Positions 15,627-24,328 are shown, counted from the stretch's first letter. The stretch is 27,563 nucleotides of DNA from UBA9619 sp964630665 (GCA_964630665.1 CAZVVN010000041.1:1-27563), one strand, 5' to 3'. Numbers and translations: made by a program. Notes: generated by a model not told the origin, from the letters alone.

Positions 15627-17219
15627 ATGTTAATTCTGAAAAACGCGATATCCAGGGTCCTGGCTCTGGTGATGCTTGTTATTGCCATACCCCTGGCACA
15701 TGCTGCGACGCCGGTCACGGGCGGTACTGTGGTTTATCTGTCGAGTAAGATTCCTAGTTTAAATCCCCTGCATTCTGCATATGAAGTGGGTTTAGTGACC
15801 TCACAGATTTTTGCCAGCCTCACCAGGATGAACGAGAACAACGAAATATCCCCATATGTAGCTGAATCTTGGGAGATTTCCAACGGCGGTAAAACTTATA
15901 CCTTCCATATCGCAAAAAACGCCAATTTCCATGACGGAAAGCCAGTTACTTCTGAAGACCTTGCGTTTTCGTTTGATATTGTCAAGAAACATCATCGGTT
16001 CGGGCCACAGATGTTTGGGCCTATTACGAGTTATGAGTATCCAGACCCAAAGACGCTGATTGTTCATCTCTCGGAACCTCATGGCCCACTTCTCCTAGCC
16101 GCAACCACACCCAGACAGATGCCCATCATGCCAAAGCACGTGTATGGCTCTGCAGATGATTTTATGAAACAAGAGGCACATAAAAATCCGGTGGGTTCGG
16201 GGCCATTTATTATTGGCGATAGAAAAACAGATGAGTATGTCAGCATCGACAGAAACGAAGATCATTTTGTTGCAGGGTTGCCGTATCTAGACAAAATCAT
16301 TTATCAGAACGTTCAAGATAAGACTGCAAAGAGAATTGGTCTGAGGAAAAATCAATTTCAATTAGCACGAACCGATTCGGTGATGCGTTTCAGTGATATC
16401 AAAGAATTTAAAAAGGTTGAACATCTACAATTTACTGAATATAAGGGCATTTCTGGTGGTGCAATCGTTCTGGAATTTAATAACCGTAGAGAGCCACTTA
16501 ATAACAAGAAAGTTCGCCAGGCATTAGCCTATGCAATCAATAGGTCTCACATTGCGGATGTCTTGCACGGCGGATATACAAAGCAGTCACGATCTCCTTT
16601 TCCAGCAACAAACGTCTTTTTCAATGAAAAGCTGCAGGGCTATCCTTTCGATCTGGAAAAAGCCAATGCACTGCTCGATGAGGCGGGGTATGCAAAAGAC
16701 GATGATGGTATTAGGTTTGAGTTAGGGCTCATCTTTATAGCACCTCCGTTCATGCCTGACTTTAACCAGTTGCCGTCTGAATATATTGCTGCAGCTTTGA
16801 AGAAGGTCGGTATTAAAGTCCGCCTAGAGCCGCAACAAGGCTTTGCAGGTTGGGCTAAAACAAGCGCGGCGTGGGATTTTGATATGTCAATAAACTGGCC
16901 GGGTGACAAAACAGACCCAGCCATTGGTATTAGCCGGCTTTATGTTTGCGACAATATAAAGAATCAGGCGTATACAAATACCTCTGGGTATTGTGACAAA
17001 GAAGTCGATAGGATTTTTGCAGAGGCAGCTCTGGAATCAAACTATGAAAAACGGACGGCGCTCTACCATGAAGTTCAGGATATTCTGTTGGATGAGATGC
17101 CAATGCTCTGGTTATTTGATACACCAAGTATGTTCTTTCACCACAAGGAGCTCTTTTTTCCGGCTTACGGTACTGCGGAGGACTGGGCTGTCATGGGCTG
17201 GATGAAAGCACAAAACTGA
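15627..17219 (+). CDS. Peptide/oligo-type ABC importer binding protein, OppA/DppA-like (family 5)
   Basis: Periplasmic SBP_bac_5 protein, 530 aa, the usual size. A signal peptide spans 1-26 (cleavage after AHA). Landmarks are the early SLNPLHSAYE stretch, AESWEISNGGKTYTFHI with NANFHDGKPVTSEDLAFSF near 75-115, and REPLNNKKVRQALAYAINR near 290-308, the classic segment of this family. AGAGGAAG lies six bases before the chosen ATG; an in-frame TTG ten codons upstream lacks a site and would lengthen the signal peptide. The family carries di- and oligopeptides, but also nickel, opines, sugars and N-acylated compounds. An N-acyl-D-amino-acid deacylase in the same operon suggests a modified peptide or acyl-amino acid ligand. 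The gene is A+T richer than those upstream. Confidence 0.88.
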   Translation: MLILKNAISRVLALVMLVIAIPLAHAATPVTGGTVVYLSSKIPSLNPLHSAYEVGLVTSQIFASLTRMNENNEISPYVAESWEISNGGKTYTFHIAKNANFHDGKPVTSEDLAFSFDIVKKHHRFGPQMFGPITSYEYPDPKTLIVHLSEPHGPLLLAATTPRQMPIMPKHVYGSADDFMKQEAHKNPVGSGPFIIGDRKTDEYVSIDRNEDHFVAGLPYLDKIIYQNVQDKTAKRIGLRKNQFQLARTDSVMRFSDIKEFKKVEHLQFTEYKGISGGAIVLEFNNRREPLNNKKVRQALAYAINRSHIADVLHGGYTKQSRSPFPATNVFFNEKLQGYPFDLEKANALLDEAGYAKDDDGIRFELGLIFIAPPFMPDFNQLPSEYIAAALKKVGIKVRLEPQQGFAGWAKTSAAWDFDMSINWPGDKTDPAIGISRLYVCDNIKNQAYTNTSGYCDKEVDRIFAEAALESNYEKRTALYHEVQDILLDEMPMLWLFDTPSMFFHHKELFFPAYGTAEDWAVMGWMKAQN

Positions 17220-17250
17220 TTAGTTGCGACGTTCTTAAGACAGAGTTGAT

Positions 17251-17282
17251 AAATTGGGCCCATCTTGTGATGGGCCCAATTT
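17251..17282 (+). terminator. Perfect hairpin after opp binding-protein gene
   Basis: A perfect 14-base-pair stem (17251-17264 with 17269-17282), loop TTGT, 31 bases after the stop codon. The following bases (GATTGTGG) are not a good T tract, so this may act more as an mRNA 3' stabiliser or bidirectional weak terminator than as an efficient stop. Confidence 0.7.
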
Positions 17283-17348
17283 GATTGTGGAGATGCTGTC
17301 TGCTAAACCAATTATCAAATTTTGAATTTGTTCGCCGGATTTAAGGCG

Positions 17349-17432
17349 TTTCGTTTAACTGATAGCAGTGCAGGTGATGAGTTGAGAGATTCACAACAGA
17401 ATGCGGATCTATGCGTAATTGATTTCGTTTAA
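17349..17432 (+). repeat. Short direct repeat TTTCGTTTAA
   Basis: Two copies of TTTCGTTTAA (17349-17358 and 17423-17432), 74 bases apart, lie in the 230-base gap between the Opp binding protein and permease. They may be regulatory or chance in an A+T-rich stretch. Confidence 0.3.
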
Positions 17433-17453
17433 GTCGTAAGAGTTTTATTGGAA

Positions 17454-18425
17454 ATGAAGACAGCGATAATCCAGCGGATCCTTTTAGGATTCTTTTTGTT
17501 GATTGCCGTTATTGTCTTAAATTTTCTTTTGTTGCAGTTAGCGCCCGGTGATGTAGTTGACGCCATGTTAGCGGAAGGGGGCGGCGGAGACCCTGTTCTT
17601 GCAGCCAAACTTCGAGCGGCCTACGGGCTTGACCAGCCAGTTTATATACAGTTATTCAAGTATTTGGGTCAGGTGCTCACGGGCGATCTAGGTTATTCGT
17701 TTTATTACGACGACTCGGTGGCGACGCTGATATTGGGACATTTACCAACTACTTTGATGCTGACCTTATCAGCTTTGGTTGTGGCCGTCGGCGTTGGAAC
17801 ATTATTTGGTGTCTACGCGGCGATTAAACCGAGGGGAATATTTAGTAACTTCGTTACGGTTTTCTCTCTATTGGGATACGCTACTCCCGTTTTTTGGCTA
17901 GGCATGATTATCTTGTTGGTATTTGCGCTCTATCTTCCTTTATTTCCGGCGTTTGGTATCCGTTCCATACCAGAGCCTGAGCATTTGTTTGATCGCGTAT
18001 TAGACTTAATCAACCATCTGGTCCTGCCCGTATTTACGCTCGCAATTCTATATCTTGCCAATTACAGCCGCTTGTCCCGTGCGTCGATGCTTGATGTCTT
18101 GGGTGCGGACTATATTCGTACCGCAAGGACGAAAGGGTTGTCGGAGTTTAAGGTCATCTTTAAACATGCTTTAAAAAATGCTGCTTTACCGGTTGTGACA
18201 ATGGCTGGCCTCCAGCTGGGTCATATATTTTCCGGCGCCGTTTTAGTCGAAACGGTTTTCAGTCTTCCTGGTCTTGGCCCATTACTATATGAATCAATCA
18301 TGCGTCGTGACTATCCTGTCATCTTGGGCGTACTGTTCGGTGCTGCGGCGACCACCATTGTCGCGAATATCATTACTGACATGGTGTACAAGTGGATGGA
18401 TCCAAGAATCCAGTCGATCACCTGA
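17454..18425 (+). CDS. Peptide-type ABC importer permease, DppB/OppB-like
   Basis: First pore subunit, 323 aa, BPD_transp_1 fold with a DppB-type N-terminus (QRILLGFFLLIAVIVLNFLL, then APGDVVDAMLAEGG). YGLDQPVYIQLFKYLGQVLT near 58-77 and the EAA-type loop GADYIRTARTKGLSEFKVI, followed by FKHALKNAALPVVT, near 217-250 are hallmarks. The ATG at 17454 is preferred; a TTG two codons upstream is also possible. Neither has a strong ribosome-binding site, as with the other two importers after their hairpins. The stop codon overlaps the start of the next permease by one base (TGATG). Confidence 0.9.
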   Translation: MKTAIIQRILLGFFLLIAVIVLNFLLLQLAPGDVVDAMLAEGGGGDPVLAAKLRAAYGLDQPVYIQLFKYLGQVLTGDLGYSFYYDDSVATLILGHLPTTLMLTLSALVVAVGVGTLFGVYAAIKPRGIFSNFVTVFSLLGYATPVFWLGMIILLVFALYLPLFPAFGIRSIPEPEHLFDRVLDLINHLVLPVFTLAILYLANYSRLSRASMLDVLGADYIRTARTKGLSEFKVIFKHALKNAALPVVTMAGLQLGHIFSGAVLVETVFSLPGLGPLLYESIMRRDYPVILGVLFGAAATTIVANIITDMVYKWMDPRIQSIT

Positions 18426-19324
18426 TGAAAGACAAAATCGCAAATGAGGCGTCTCCATTCAGTTTTGAGGAAGTAATCCCAGAGCCTGAAGTCAAGTGGC
18501 GGGAAACGTTTCGAGTCTTCTGTCAGAACAGAATGGCACTGCTGGGCCTAATCATGGTTTCAGTGTTTGTCTTCGTTGGCCTGTTTGGCTCACTTGTTTT
18601 TCCTGCAGATCCTTTTGAAATGGTTGCGACTCCATTAAGTGCGCCCGGCGCTGGCGTAATTTTTGGATCCGATTATATGGGTCGCGATGTCTTTATAGGC
18701 ATCATCTATGGCACTCGGCCTACTTTAGTGATCGCCACGATAGCAACTTTAGTGACTGTCTTGATTGGCATTACGCTAGGAGCGGTAGCCGGCTTTTACG
18801 GTGGGATAATCGATAACATTTTGATGAGGATTACAGAGTTTTTTCAAGTGCTACCGCCGTTGGTTTTTACGATGGTAATTGTGGCTGTGTTTTCTACAGA
18901 TATTGTGGTGGTGATCCTTGCCATAGCAATCACGACGTGGACTCCTGAGGCGCGGCTAACACGAGCCGAATTTTTAAAGATAAAGGAACGAGAATATGTG
19001 ATGTCGGCCCGCGCTATTGGCGCAAAAAATATAAGATTGATCACCAAGGTGATCCTCCCTAACGCTATGCCGCCACTCATAATCGCTATAACTTTAAGAG
19101 TTGGTGTCACCATAATTTACGAGGCAGCTCTGAGCTTTTTAGGGCTGACCGATCCGGATATTATGACGTGGGGCAAGATGATCGGTCTGTCTAGGGATTT
19201 CTTCTTTGATGCCTGGTGGTCAGTGACTTTTCCAGGCGTCGCCATACTTTTGATTGTTCTCTGTATTGCCCTGATTGGAGATGGGTTAAACGACGCCTTC
19301 AACCCGAAATTGCGCGGAAGATAA
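18425..19324 (+). CDS. Peptide-type ABC importer permease, DppC/OppC-like
   Basis: Second pore subunit, 299 aa. The N-terminal cytoplasmic tail leads to WRETFRVFCQNRMALLGLI, the OppC_N-type segment, near 25-45. GSDYMGRDVFIGIIYGTRPT near 80-99 and the EAA loop REYVMSARAIGAKNIRLITK, then VILPNAMPPLII, near 190-222 are diagnostic. The start overlaps the upstream permease stop (TGATG), a coupled arrangement; an in-frame ATG 33 bases upstream lies inside the previous gene and is less likely. Codon and base use are A+T rich like the rest of this block. Confidence 0.9.
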   Translation: MKDKIANEASPFSFEEVIPEPEVKWRETFRVFCQNRMALLGLIMVSVFVFVGLFGSLVFPADPFEMVATPLSAPGAGVIFGSDYMGRDVFIGIIYGTRPTLVIATIATLVTVLIGITLGAVAGFYGGIIDNILMRITEFFQVLPPLVFTMVIVAVFSTDIVVVILAIAITTWTPEARLTRAEFLKIKEREYVMSARAIGAKNIRLITKVILPNAMPPLIIAITLRVGVTIIYEAALSFLGLTDPDIMTWGKMIGLSRDFFFDAWWSVTFPGVAILLIVLCIALIGDGLNDAFNPKLRGR

Positions 19325-19334
19325 ATGGGCTGAT

Positions 19335-20348
19335 ATGAACGTTGCGTTGAAAAAGAATGAATCGAGGGTTTTAAGCGTCGAAGGTCTGACGGTTGACTTT
19401 GATGTAAAGGGAAAGTCGGTAAATATTTTGTCGGAGATAAGCTTTGAACTAAATAGTGGGGAAACGCTGGGAATTATTGGAGAAAGCGGTTGCGGGAAAA
19501 GCATGACAGCCTTAGCGCTTTTACGCATGATTCCCTCGCCACCGGGTCGCATCACCGGCGGGAAAGTTCTTTTAAATGATGAAAATTTGCTGACGGCGAC
19601 GAAGAATAGAATTAATAGTATTCGTGGGAAAGAAATTTCAATGATATTTCAGGAGCCCATGTCTTCATTGAACCCAGTCTATACCGTAGGAAACCAGATA
19701 GTTGAGACGATCCGCCGACATAAACCGGTAAGCCGCCCTGAAGCGCTAGAAGCAGCTATTGAGCTTCTTCGTATGGTTCAAATACCTGCACCCGACCGAC
19801 GCATTAACGAATACCCTCACCAACTATCGGGAGGAATGCGCCAGAGAGTGATGATAGCAATGGCGTTGGCCTGTAGCCCAAAAGTTCTGGTGGCGGATGA
19901 ACCAACAACGGCACTGGATGTCACCGTACAGGCGCAAATATTTGATTTACTCAAAGAGATTCAAGAAACAAACGGAACAAGCATTATTCTTATAACCCAT
20001 GATTTCAGTGCAGTGACTGAAATGGCGGACCGAGTTCTGGTGATGTATGCGGGTCACAAAATCGAGGAAGGGACACTCGGTCAGATTACCGATGAAGCTA
20101 AGCATCCTTATACCCGAGGTCTGCTGCAGTCTATGCCTGAAATCAAGTCGGATCCGAAAGAATACCGAGAGCCGTTACCCGAGATACCCGGTGCAGTACC
20201 TGATCTAATTAATCGGCAAGAGGGCTGTCCTTTCGGTCCGCGATGTTCATTCGCGATGGCCAAATGCCTGCAGATGCCGCAAACCTATGACATGGGTGAA
20301 AGCCGATCGGTCAAGTGTTGGCATGCTCAGCAAGAGAATGTCGCGTGA
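19335..20348 (+). CDS. Peptide-type ABC importer ATPase, DppD/OppD-like
   Basis: Nucleotide-binding subunit, 337 aa. Walker A is GESGCGKS (49-56), the Q-loop Gln106 is followed by EPMSSLNP, typical of the Opp/Dpp group, the signature SGGMRQ begins at 165, Walker B VLVADEP is at 184-190, and the switch His is 222 (THDFSAV). The C-terminal oligopeptide-transporter extension carries Cys residues (GCPFGPRCSFAMAKC near 295-310), which in relatives bind an iron-sulfur cluster or are structural. The stop overlaps the start of the partner ATPase by four bases (GTGA). The A+T-rich character of the block fades toward the end of this gene. Confidence 0.92.
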   Translation: MNVALKKNESRVLSVEGLTVDFDVKGKSVNILSEISFELNSGETLGIIGESGCGKSMTALALLRMIPSPPGRITGGKVLLNDENLLTATKNRINSIRGKEISMIFQEPMSSLNPVYTVGNQIVETIRRHKPVSRPEALEAAIELLRMVQIPAPDRRINEYPHQLSGGMRQRVMIAMALACSPKVLVADEPTTALDVTVQAQIFDLLKEIQETNGTSIILITHDFSAVTEMADRVLVMYAGHKIEEGTLGQITDEAKHPYTRGLLQSMPEIKSDPKEYREPLPEIPGAVPDLINRQEGCPFGPRCSFAMAKCLQMPQTYDMGESRSVKCWHAQQENVA

Positions 20349-21331
20349 GTGAGCGTTCCAATCAGGCGGCTTTGCTCGAAGTAGAGAACTTGAAAGTTCA
20401 CTTCAAGTTGAAACGGGAAAACTTTCTGAGCGCACAGCCCGTTCTGCATGCTGTGGATGGCGTCAGTTTTGTTATCGAAAGAGGGAAAACCCTCGGTCTG
20501 GTGGGTGAGAGTGGGTGTGGAAAATCAACGTCTGGCCTGGCATTGCTGGGACTCGTAAATCCAAGTCATGGAAAGCTCTTATTCGATGGGATCGACCTGA
20601 CTTCTTTAAACGCTGAGCAGATGTTTCCCATCCGCAAAAGGATGCAGATCATTTTTCAGGATCCCTATTCCTCACTCAATCCAAGACAGACCGCTGGCGA
20701 CATCGTGGCCGATCCCCTGACAATTCATCAGGTGGGCACTCCGGAAGAACGCAAAGAGCGGGTATCGGAACTCTTTTCCCTGGTCGGATTGCGCCAGAAT
20801 CAGAAAGAGCTGTACCCGCATCAATTTTCCGGTGGACAGAGACAACGAATCTGTATCGCCCGAGCGCTCGCTTTGAATCCGGAATTCATAGTCTGTGACG
20901 AGCCAGTTTCTGCTCTGGACGTAGCTATCCAGGCCCAGGTCCTGAATTTACTCTGTAAGTTGCAGGACGAGCTTAATCTGACTTACCTCTTCATATCCCA
21001 CGACCTGGCTGTGATTCAGCACGTTTGCGATGAAATCGCTGTGATGTATTTGGGGACGATTGTAGAGAAGACAAATCGGCGACAGTTGTTTAACGAGCCG
21101 CGTCACCCCTACACCAAAGCACTGCTTTCGGCGGTGCTGCAGAATCAGGAAAGCAAGAGGACGGAGCGCATTCGGTTGGAAGGGGATATTCCCAATCCGA
21201 TCAATAAACCGACTGGCTGCCGTTTTCACACGCGCTGCCGTTATGTTGAGGACGTTTGCAGGAGTGTAGAGCCAGAGCTTACTGAAAAATATCCAGGGCA
21301 CTGGGAAGCCTGCCATTTTGAAACTGTCTAG
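20345..21331 (+). CDS. Peptide-type ABC importer ATPase, DppF/OppF-like
   Basis: Partner ATPase, 328 aa from a GTG at 20345 that overlaps the upstream stop (GTGA). An in-frame ATG ten codons earlier exists, but it lies inside the preceding gene and the family normally starts close to this point. Walker A GESGCGKST is at 54-62, Gln105 in FQDPYSSLNP, the signature SGGQRQR begins at 162, Walker B FIVCDEP is at 181-187, and the switch His is 219. The C-terminal extension again has the Cys pattern (GCRFHTRCRY). Its base composition is higher in G+C than that of the OppA-D genes, so the composition change falls inside the operon. Confidence 0.92.
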   Translation: MSERSNQAALLEVENLKVHFKLKRENFLSAQPVLHAVDGVSFVIERGKTLGLVGESGCGKSTSGLALLGLVNPSHGKLLFDGIDLTSLNAEQMFPIRKRMQIIFQDPYSSLNPRQTAGDIVADPLTIHQVGTPEERKERVSELFSLVGLRQNQKELYPHQFSGGQRQRICIARALALNPEFIVCDEPVSALDVAIQAQVLNLLCKLQDELNLTYLFISHDLAVIQHVCDEIAVMYLGTIVEKTNRRQLFNEPRHPYTKALLSAVLQNQESKRTERIRLEGDIPNPINKPTGCRFHTRCRYVEDVCRSVEPELTEKYPGHWEACHFETV

Positions 21332-21352
21332 CTTGAATAAGAGGAAGCACTG

Positions 21353-22963
21353 ATGGGAAAGAACTCATTCGATACCATTTTGGGAAATGGTACTGTATAT
21401 GATGGGACAGGCAGTCCCGGACGGATTGCTGATATCGGTATCGTCGGCGACAAGATAAAACAAATTGGTAATCTGGAAGGGGTCGAGACTGCGCAGAGAA
21501 TCGATGTACAGGGCCTTGCTGTTGGACCGGGGTTTATCGATCTACACACCCATTCCGATTTCACGCTGATCGTTGATGGCAGTGCAGAGAGTCAGGTTCA
21601 TCAGGGGGTCACTACAGAGGTCATCGGGCAGTGTGGGCACAGTGTGGCGCCAGTGTGTCATCATGATGAAATTGCTAAAAGAGCTATTGGGTTTGTTGCC
21701 GGTTCCAAGATAAAAGGCTGGAAGAGTTTTGCAGAGTATCTCGAGACACTGGAGGCTCAGGAATTAGGTGTCAACGTGGCGGCCTTTGTGGGACACGGGA
21801 CGGTTCACCACGCTGTTATGGGAGACGACCTTCGGTTGCCGGAGCCAGAAGAAGTCGACCAAATGGCATTACTGGTCGAGCAGTCTATTGAAGAGGGTGC
21901 GGCCGGATTCTCGACCGGGTTGGAATACTGGCCGGGCAGCCAATCGACTCCCGATCATGTTGAGCCGTTGTGTCAGGTCGCTGCCAGGCATGATCGACTT
22001 TACGCGACTCATGTACGCAATCGTGATCGATATTACGACCTTGGATTCGGTGAGGCGATGGCGACTGCCCGATCGGCTGGCTGCCGGCTGCAAATCTCGC
22101 ATATTCAACCGAAATATGGTGCTCCTGACTATGCGATGGAGCACACTTTGGAAATGATCCATACCAACCGGGGGTATGGCCTTGACGTGGCGTTCGATGT
22201 GATTCCTCATGACTGGAACCACACTCTGATTATGGCGATCCTCCCGAAATGGGCGTTGGAGGGTGGGGTCGAGAAGATCATTGAACGATTGAAGGACCAG
22301 GCCTGTCGTGAACGAATCAAAAAGAACAGAAATCCGATGTGGCTGCTTGTGGCGGACCGTGTCTGGTCCAAGATCGTCCTGCTGAATTCGATCGAGAACG
22401 TAGATCTTATCGGGGAAAAGTTCTCAGATATAGCGCGAATGAGAGGCATAGATCCCTACGATTTAGTGTTTGATCTTCTATTGGAAGAGGGCCCGGCCAT
22501 GCACCAGCTCTTATGGACTTCAAATGCGTTCAGTCAGTCAGATCTAGATCTTTGCCTGGAGCAGAATGAGTGCGCTGTGATATCGGATACTTTGGCGCTG
22601 GCACCGGACGGCCCGCTTGAGAAGAAAGTCGGTTCACTGAGTGGATATGGCTGGACCTCGGAATTACTGGGTAATTATGTCAATGGTAAAAGCATCATTT
22701 CCATCCAAGAAGGGATTCGCCGCATGACGAGCCTTCCAGCAGAACGACTGGGCATCAAAGACAGAGGAACGCTGAAAGAGAGCATGAAGGCGGATATTGT
22801 TGTATTCGATACCGGTTCGATTCGAAGCACCTGGACATTCAAAGAGCCCCGGAGCTATCCGAAAGGAATCGAGCATGTTTTCGTGAATGGCCGTCAGACG
22901 ATTTGTGCCGGAAAGCGTACCAGCGTCAATAACGGAGAAGTTCTGAGGGCGCCGTTCTCCTGA
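21353..22963 (+). CDS. N-acyl-D-amino-acid deacylase (D-aminoacylase family)
   Basis: Amidohydrolase-fold enzyme of 536 aa, with a small beta domain at both ends of a TIM barrel. The metal-site residues match the D-aminoacylase pattern: His65 and His67 (DLHTHSDF), Cys94 (GQCGHS), His220 (YATHVRN), His250 (QISHIQP) and Asp412 (VISDTLA). Known members hydrolyse N-acetyl or N-acyl D-amino acids (D-Glu, D-Asp or neutral side chains) to the free D-amino acid. The substrate-loop sequence does not tell which. There is no signal peptide, so it works on imported substrate. GAGGAAG precedes the ATG and the gene begins 21 bases after the OppF-like stop, making it the first enzyme of the import operon. 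Confidence 0.88.
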   Translation: MGKNSFDTILGNGTVYDGTGSPGRIADIGIVGDKIKQIGNLEGVETAQRIDVQGLAVGPGFIDLHTHSDFTLIVDGSAESQVHQGVTTEVIGQCGHSVAPVCHHDEIAKRAIGFVAGSKIKGWKSFAEYLETLEAQELGVNVAAFVGHGTVHHAVMGDDLRLPEPEEVDQMALLVEQSIEEGAAGFSTGLEYWPGSQSTPDHVEPLCQVAARHDRLYATHVRNRDRYYDLGFGEAMATARSAGCRLQISHIQPKYGAPDYAMEHTLEMIHTNRGYGLDVAFDVIPHDWNHTLIMAILPKWALEGGVEKIIERLKDQACRERIKKNRNPMWLLVADRVWSKIVLLNSIENVDLIGEKFSDIARMRGIDPYDLVFDLLLEEGPAMHQLLWTSNAFSQSDLDLCLEQNECAVISDTLALAPDGPLEKKVGSLSGYGWTSELLGNYVNGKSIISIQEGIRRMTSLPAERLGIKDRGTLKESMKADIVVFDTGSIRSTWTFKEPRSYPKGIEHVFVNGRQTICAGKRTSVNNGEVLRAPFS

Positions 22964-22978
22964 TCCGCGAGTTCGTCG

Positions 22979-24211
22979 ATGAAAGTATTCAAAGGAAATT
23001 TCACCCAACAGGAGCCGATCCCCGATTCTGCGATAGCGCAGGCCATCGAAGTGATGCGATCGGGTCGACTACACCGCTACAACGTGGTGGAAGGTGAGGT
23101 TTCTGAAACCAGTCTTCTCGAATCCGAGTTTGCCCAATACCAGGGTGCAAAATTTTGCCTAGCATGTGCTTCGGGGGGTTACGCCATGCAGGTTGCATTG
23201 GCGAGTTGTGGCCTCAAGCACGGTCAGCCTGTGTTGACCAATGCGTTCACCTTGTCACCGGTGCCGGGCGCGATTCACAATGTGGGAGGTCGGCCGGTTC
23301 TTGTCGAGACGACCGACCAGCTGGTCATCGACCTCGATGATCTGGAAGGCAAGATCGATAGCAGCGGTGCGCGGGTGCTTCTCCTGTCGCATATGCGCGG
23401 TCACATCGCTGATATGGGTCAGTTATGCGATCTTCTGCGGGCAAAGGAAGTCAGCCTGATCGAAGATTGTGCCCACACTATGGGCGCTAAGTGGAACCGG
23501 CAGCGGAGCGGCAGCTTTGGGCTGGCAGCCTGTTTCAGCAGCCAGACCTACAAGCACATCAATTCGGGTGAAGGTGGGTTCCTGACGACTGATGACCCGG
23601 ATCTCATAGCCCGTGCAGTGATTCGCTCAGGATCATACATGTTGTATGACCAGCACGATGCAGCACCTGATCACGACGTTTTTGTGGACATTCGTTTGGA
23701 CAATCCGAACTGCAGTGGTCGTATGGATAATCTGCGTGCTGCCATTCTGAGGCCGCAGTTAAAGATGCTGAACAACAATCGAACCCGGTGGAACGAGCGC
23801 TACCAGTTGCTTGAGGCACAGCTTTCAACGGTGGCAGGTGTCACGCTTCCGGACCGACCGAATGCGGAGGAGTACGTCGGCAGCTCGATCCAGTTCTTTC
23901 TTAATCAAATGATAACGAGCCAGATCCAGGCAGTGATTGCCAGGTGTCGGGAACGCGGCGTGGAATTGAAGTGGTTTGGAGCCGAAGATCCCACAGGGTA
24001 CACCAGCCGTCATGACAGCTGGCGCTACATGGATCGTCAGTCGCTACCCAACAGCGACGTAATTCTTTCAAAGCTCCTGGATATGCGCGTACCGCTCACT
24101 TTCAGTCTGGACGACTGTCGTCTTATTGGAGAAATTATTGCTGAGTCCGTCGCCGAGGTGACCGCAGAGAATGAAAGCTCGGGATATCTGGAGACTGCTG
24201 TTCGGACCTGA
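22979..24211 (+). CDS. DegT/DnrJ/EryC1-family aminotransferase
   Basis: Fold-type I PLP enzyme of the DegT/DnrJ/EryC1/StrS group, 410 aa. The PLP lysine is Lys192 in SSQTYKHINSGEGG, the pyridine Asp163 is in EDCAHTMGA, and the glycine-rich ASGGYAM at 64-70 corresponds to the phosphate-binding turn. Best-known members transaminate keto-sugars in cell-surface or antibiotic biosynthesis. Here no nucleotide-sugar gene is near, and the gene sits 15 bases after a D-aminoacylase, so a catabolic or amino-acid-directed role is likelier (inference). No good Shine-Dalgarno is seen, so it may depend on coupling with the upstream gene. Confidence 0.85.
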   Translation: MKVFKGNFTQQEPIPDSAIAQAIEVMRSGRLHRYNVVEGEVSETSLLESEFAQYQGAKFCLACASGGYAMQVALASCGLKHGQPVLTNAFTLSPVPGAIHNVGGRPVLVETTDQLVIDLDDLEGKIDSSGARVLLLSHMRGHIADMGQLCDLLRAKEVSLIEDCAHTMGAKWNRQRSGSFGLAACFSSQTYKHINSGEGGFLTTDDPDLIARAVIRSGSYMLYDQHDAAPDHDVFVDIRLDNPNCSGRMDNLRAAILRPQLKMLNNNRTRWNERYQLLEAQLSTVAGVTLPDRPNAEEYVGSSIQFFLNQMITSQIQAVIARCRERGVELKWFGAEDPTGYTSRHDSWRYMDRQSLPNSDVILSKLLDMRVPLTFSLDDCRLIGEIIAESVAEVTAENESSGYLETAVRT

Positions 24212-24295
24212 ATAAGGGATTCTGATCTCAAAGGTAGGGACCGCGTTAGCGGACGAACCTGTGGTTATCCATTTGAGTCACTGAGAAGCGGTCCG

Positions 24296-24328
24296 ATGGG
24301 TGAAAATTCGACAACCACTGCACAATGA
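24296..24328 (+). other. Possible 10-codon leader reading frame overlapping the next start
   Basis: An ATG at 24296, preceded by GAGAAG seven bases upstream, opens a 10-codon frame (MGENSTTTAQ) whose TGA overlaps the HisD-like start codon (ATGA). The HisD-like gene itself has no Shine-Dalgarno, so this frame could deliver ribosomes to it. It is too short to confirm. Confidence 0.3.

Noticed and set aside
20315..20344. Upstream ATG start for the OppF-like ATPase
   Set aside because: It would overlap the OppD-like gene by 34 bases; the GTG at 20345 gives the usual four-base overlap and normal length.
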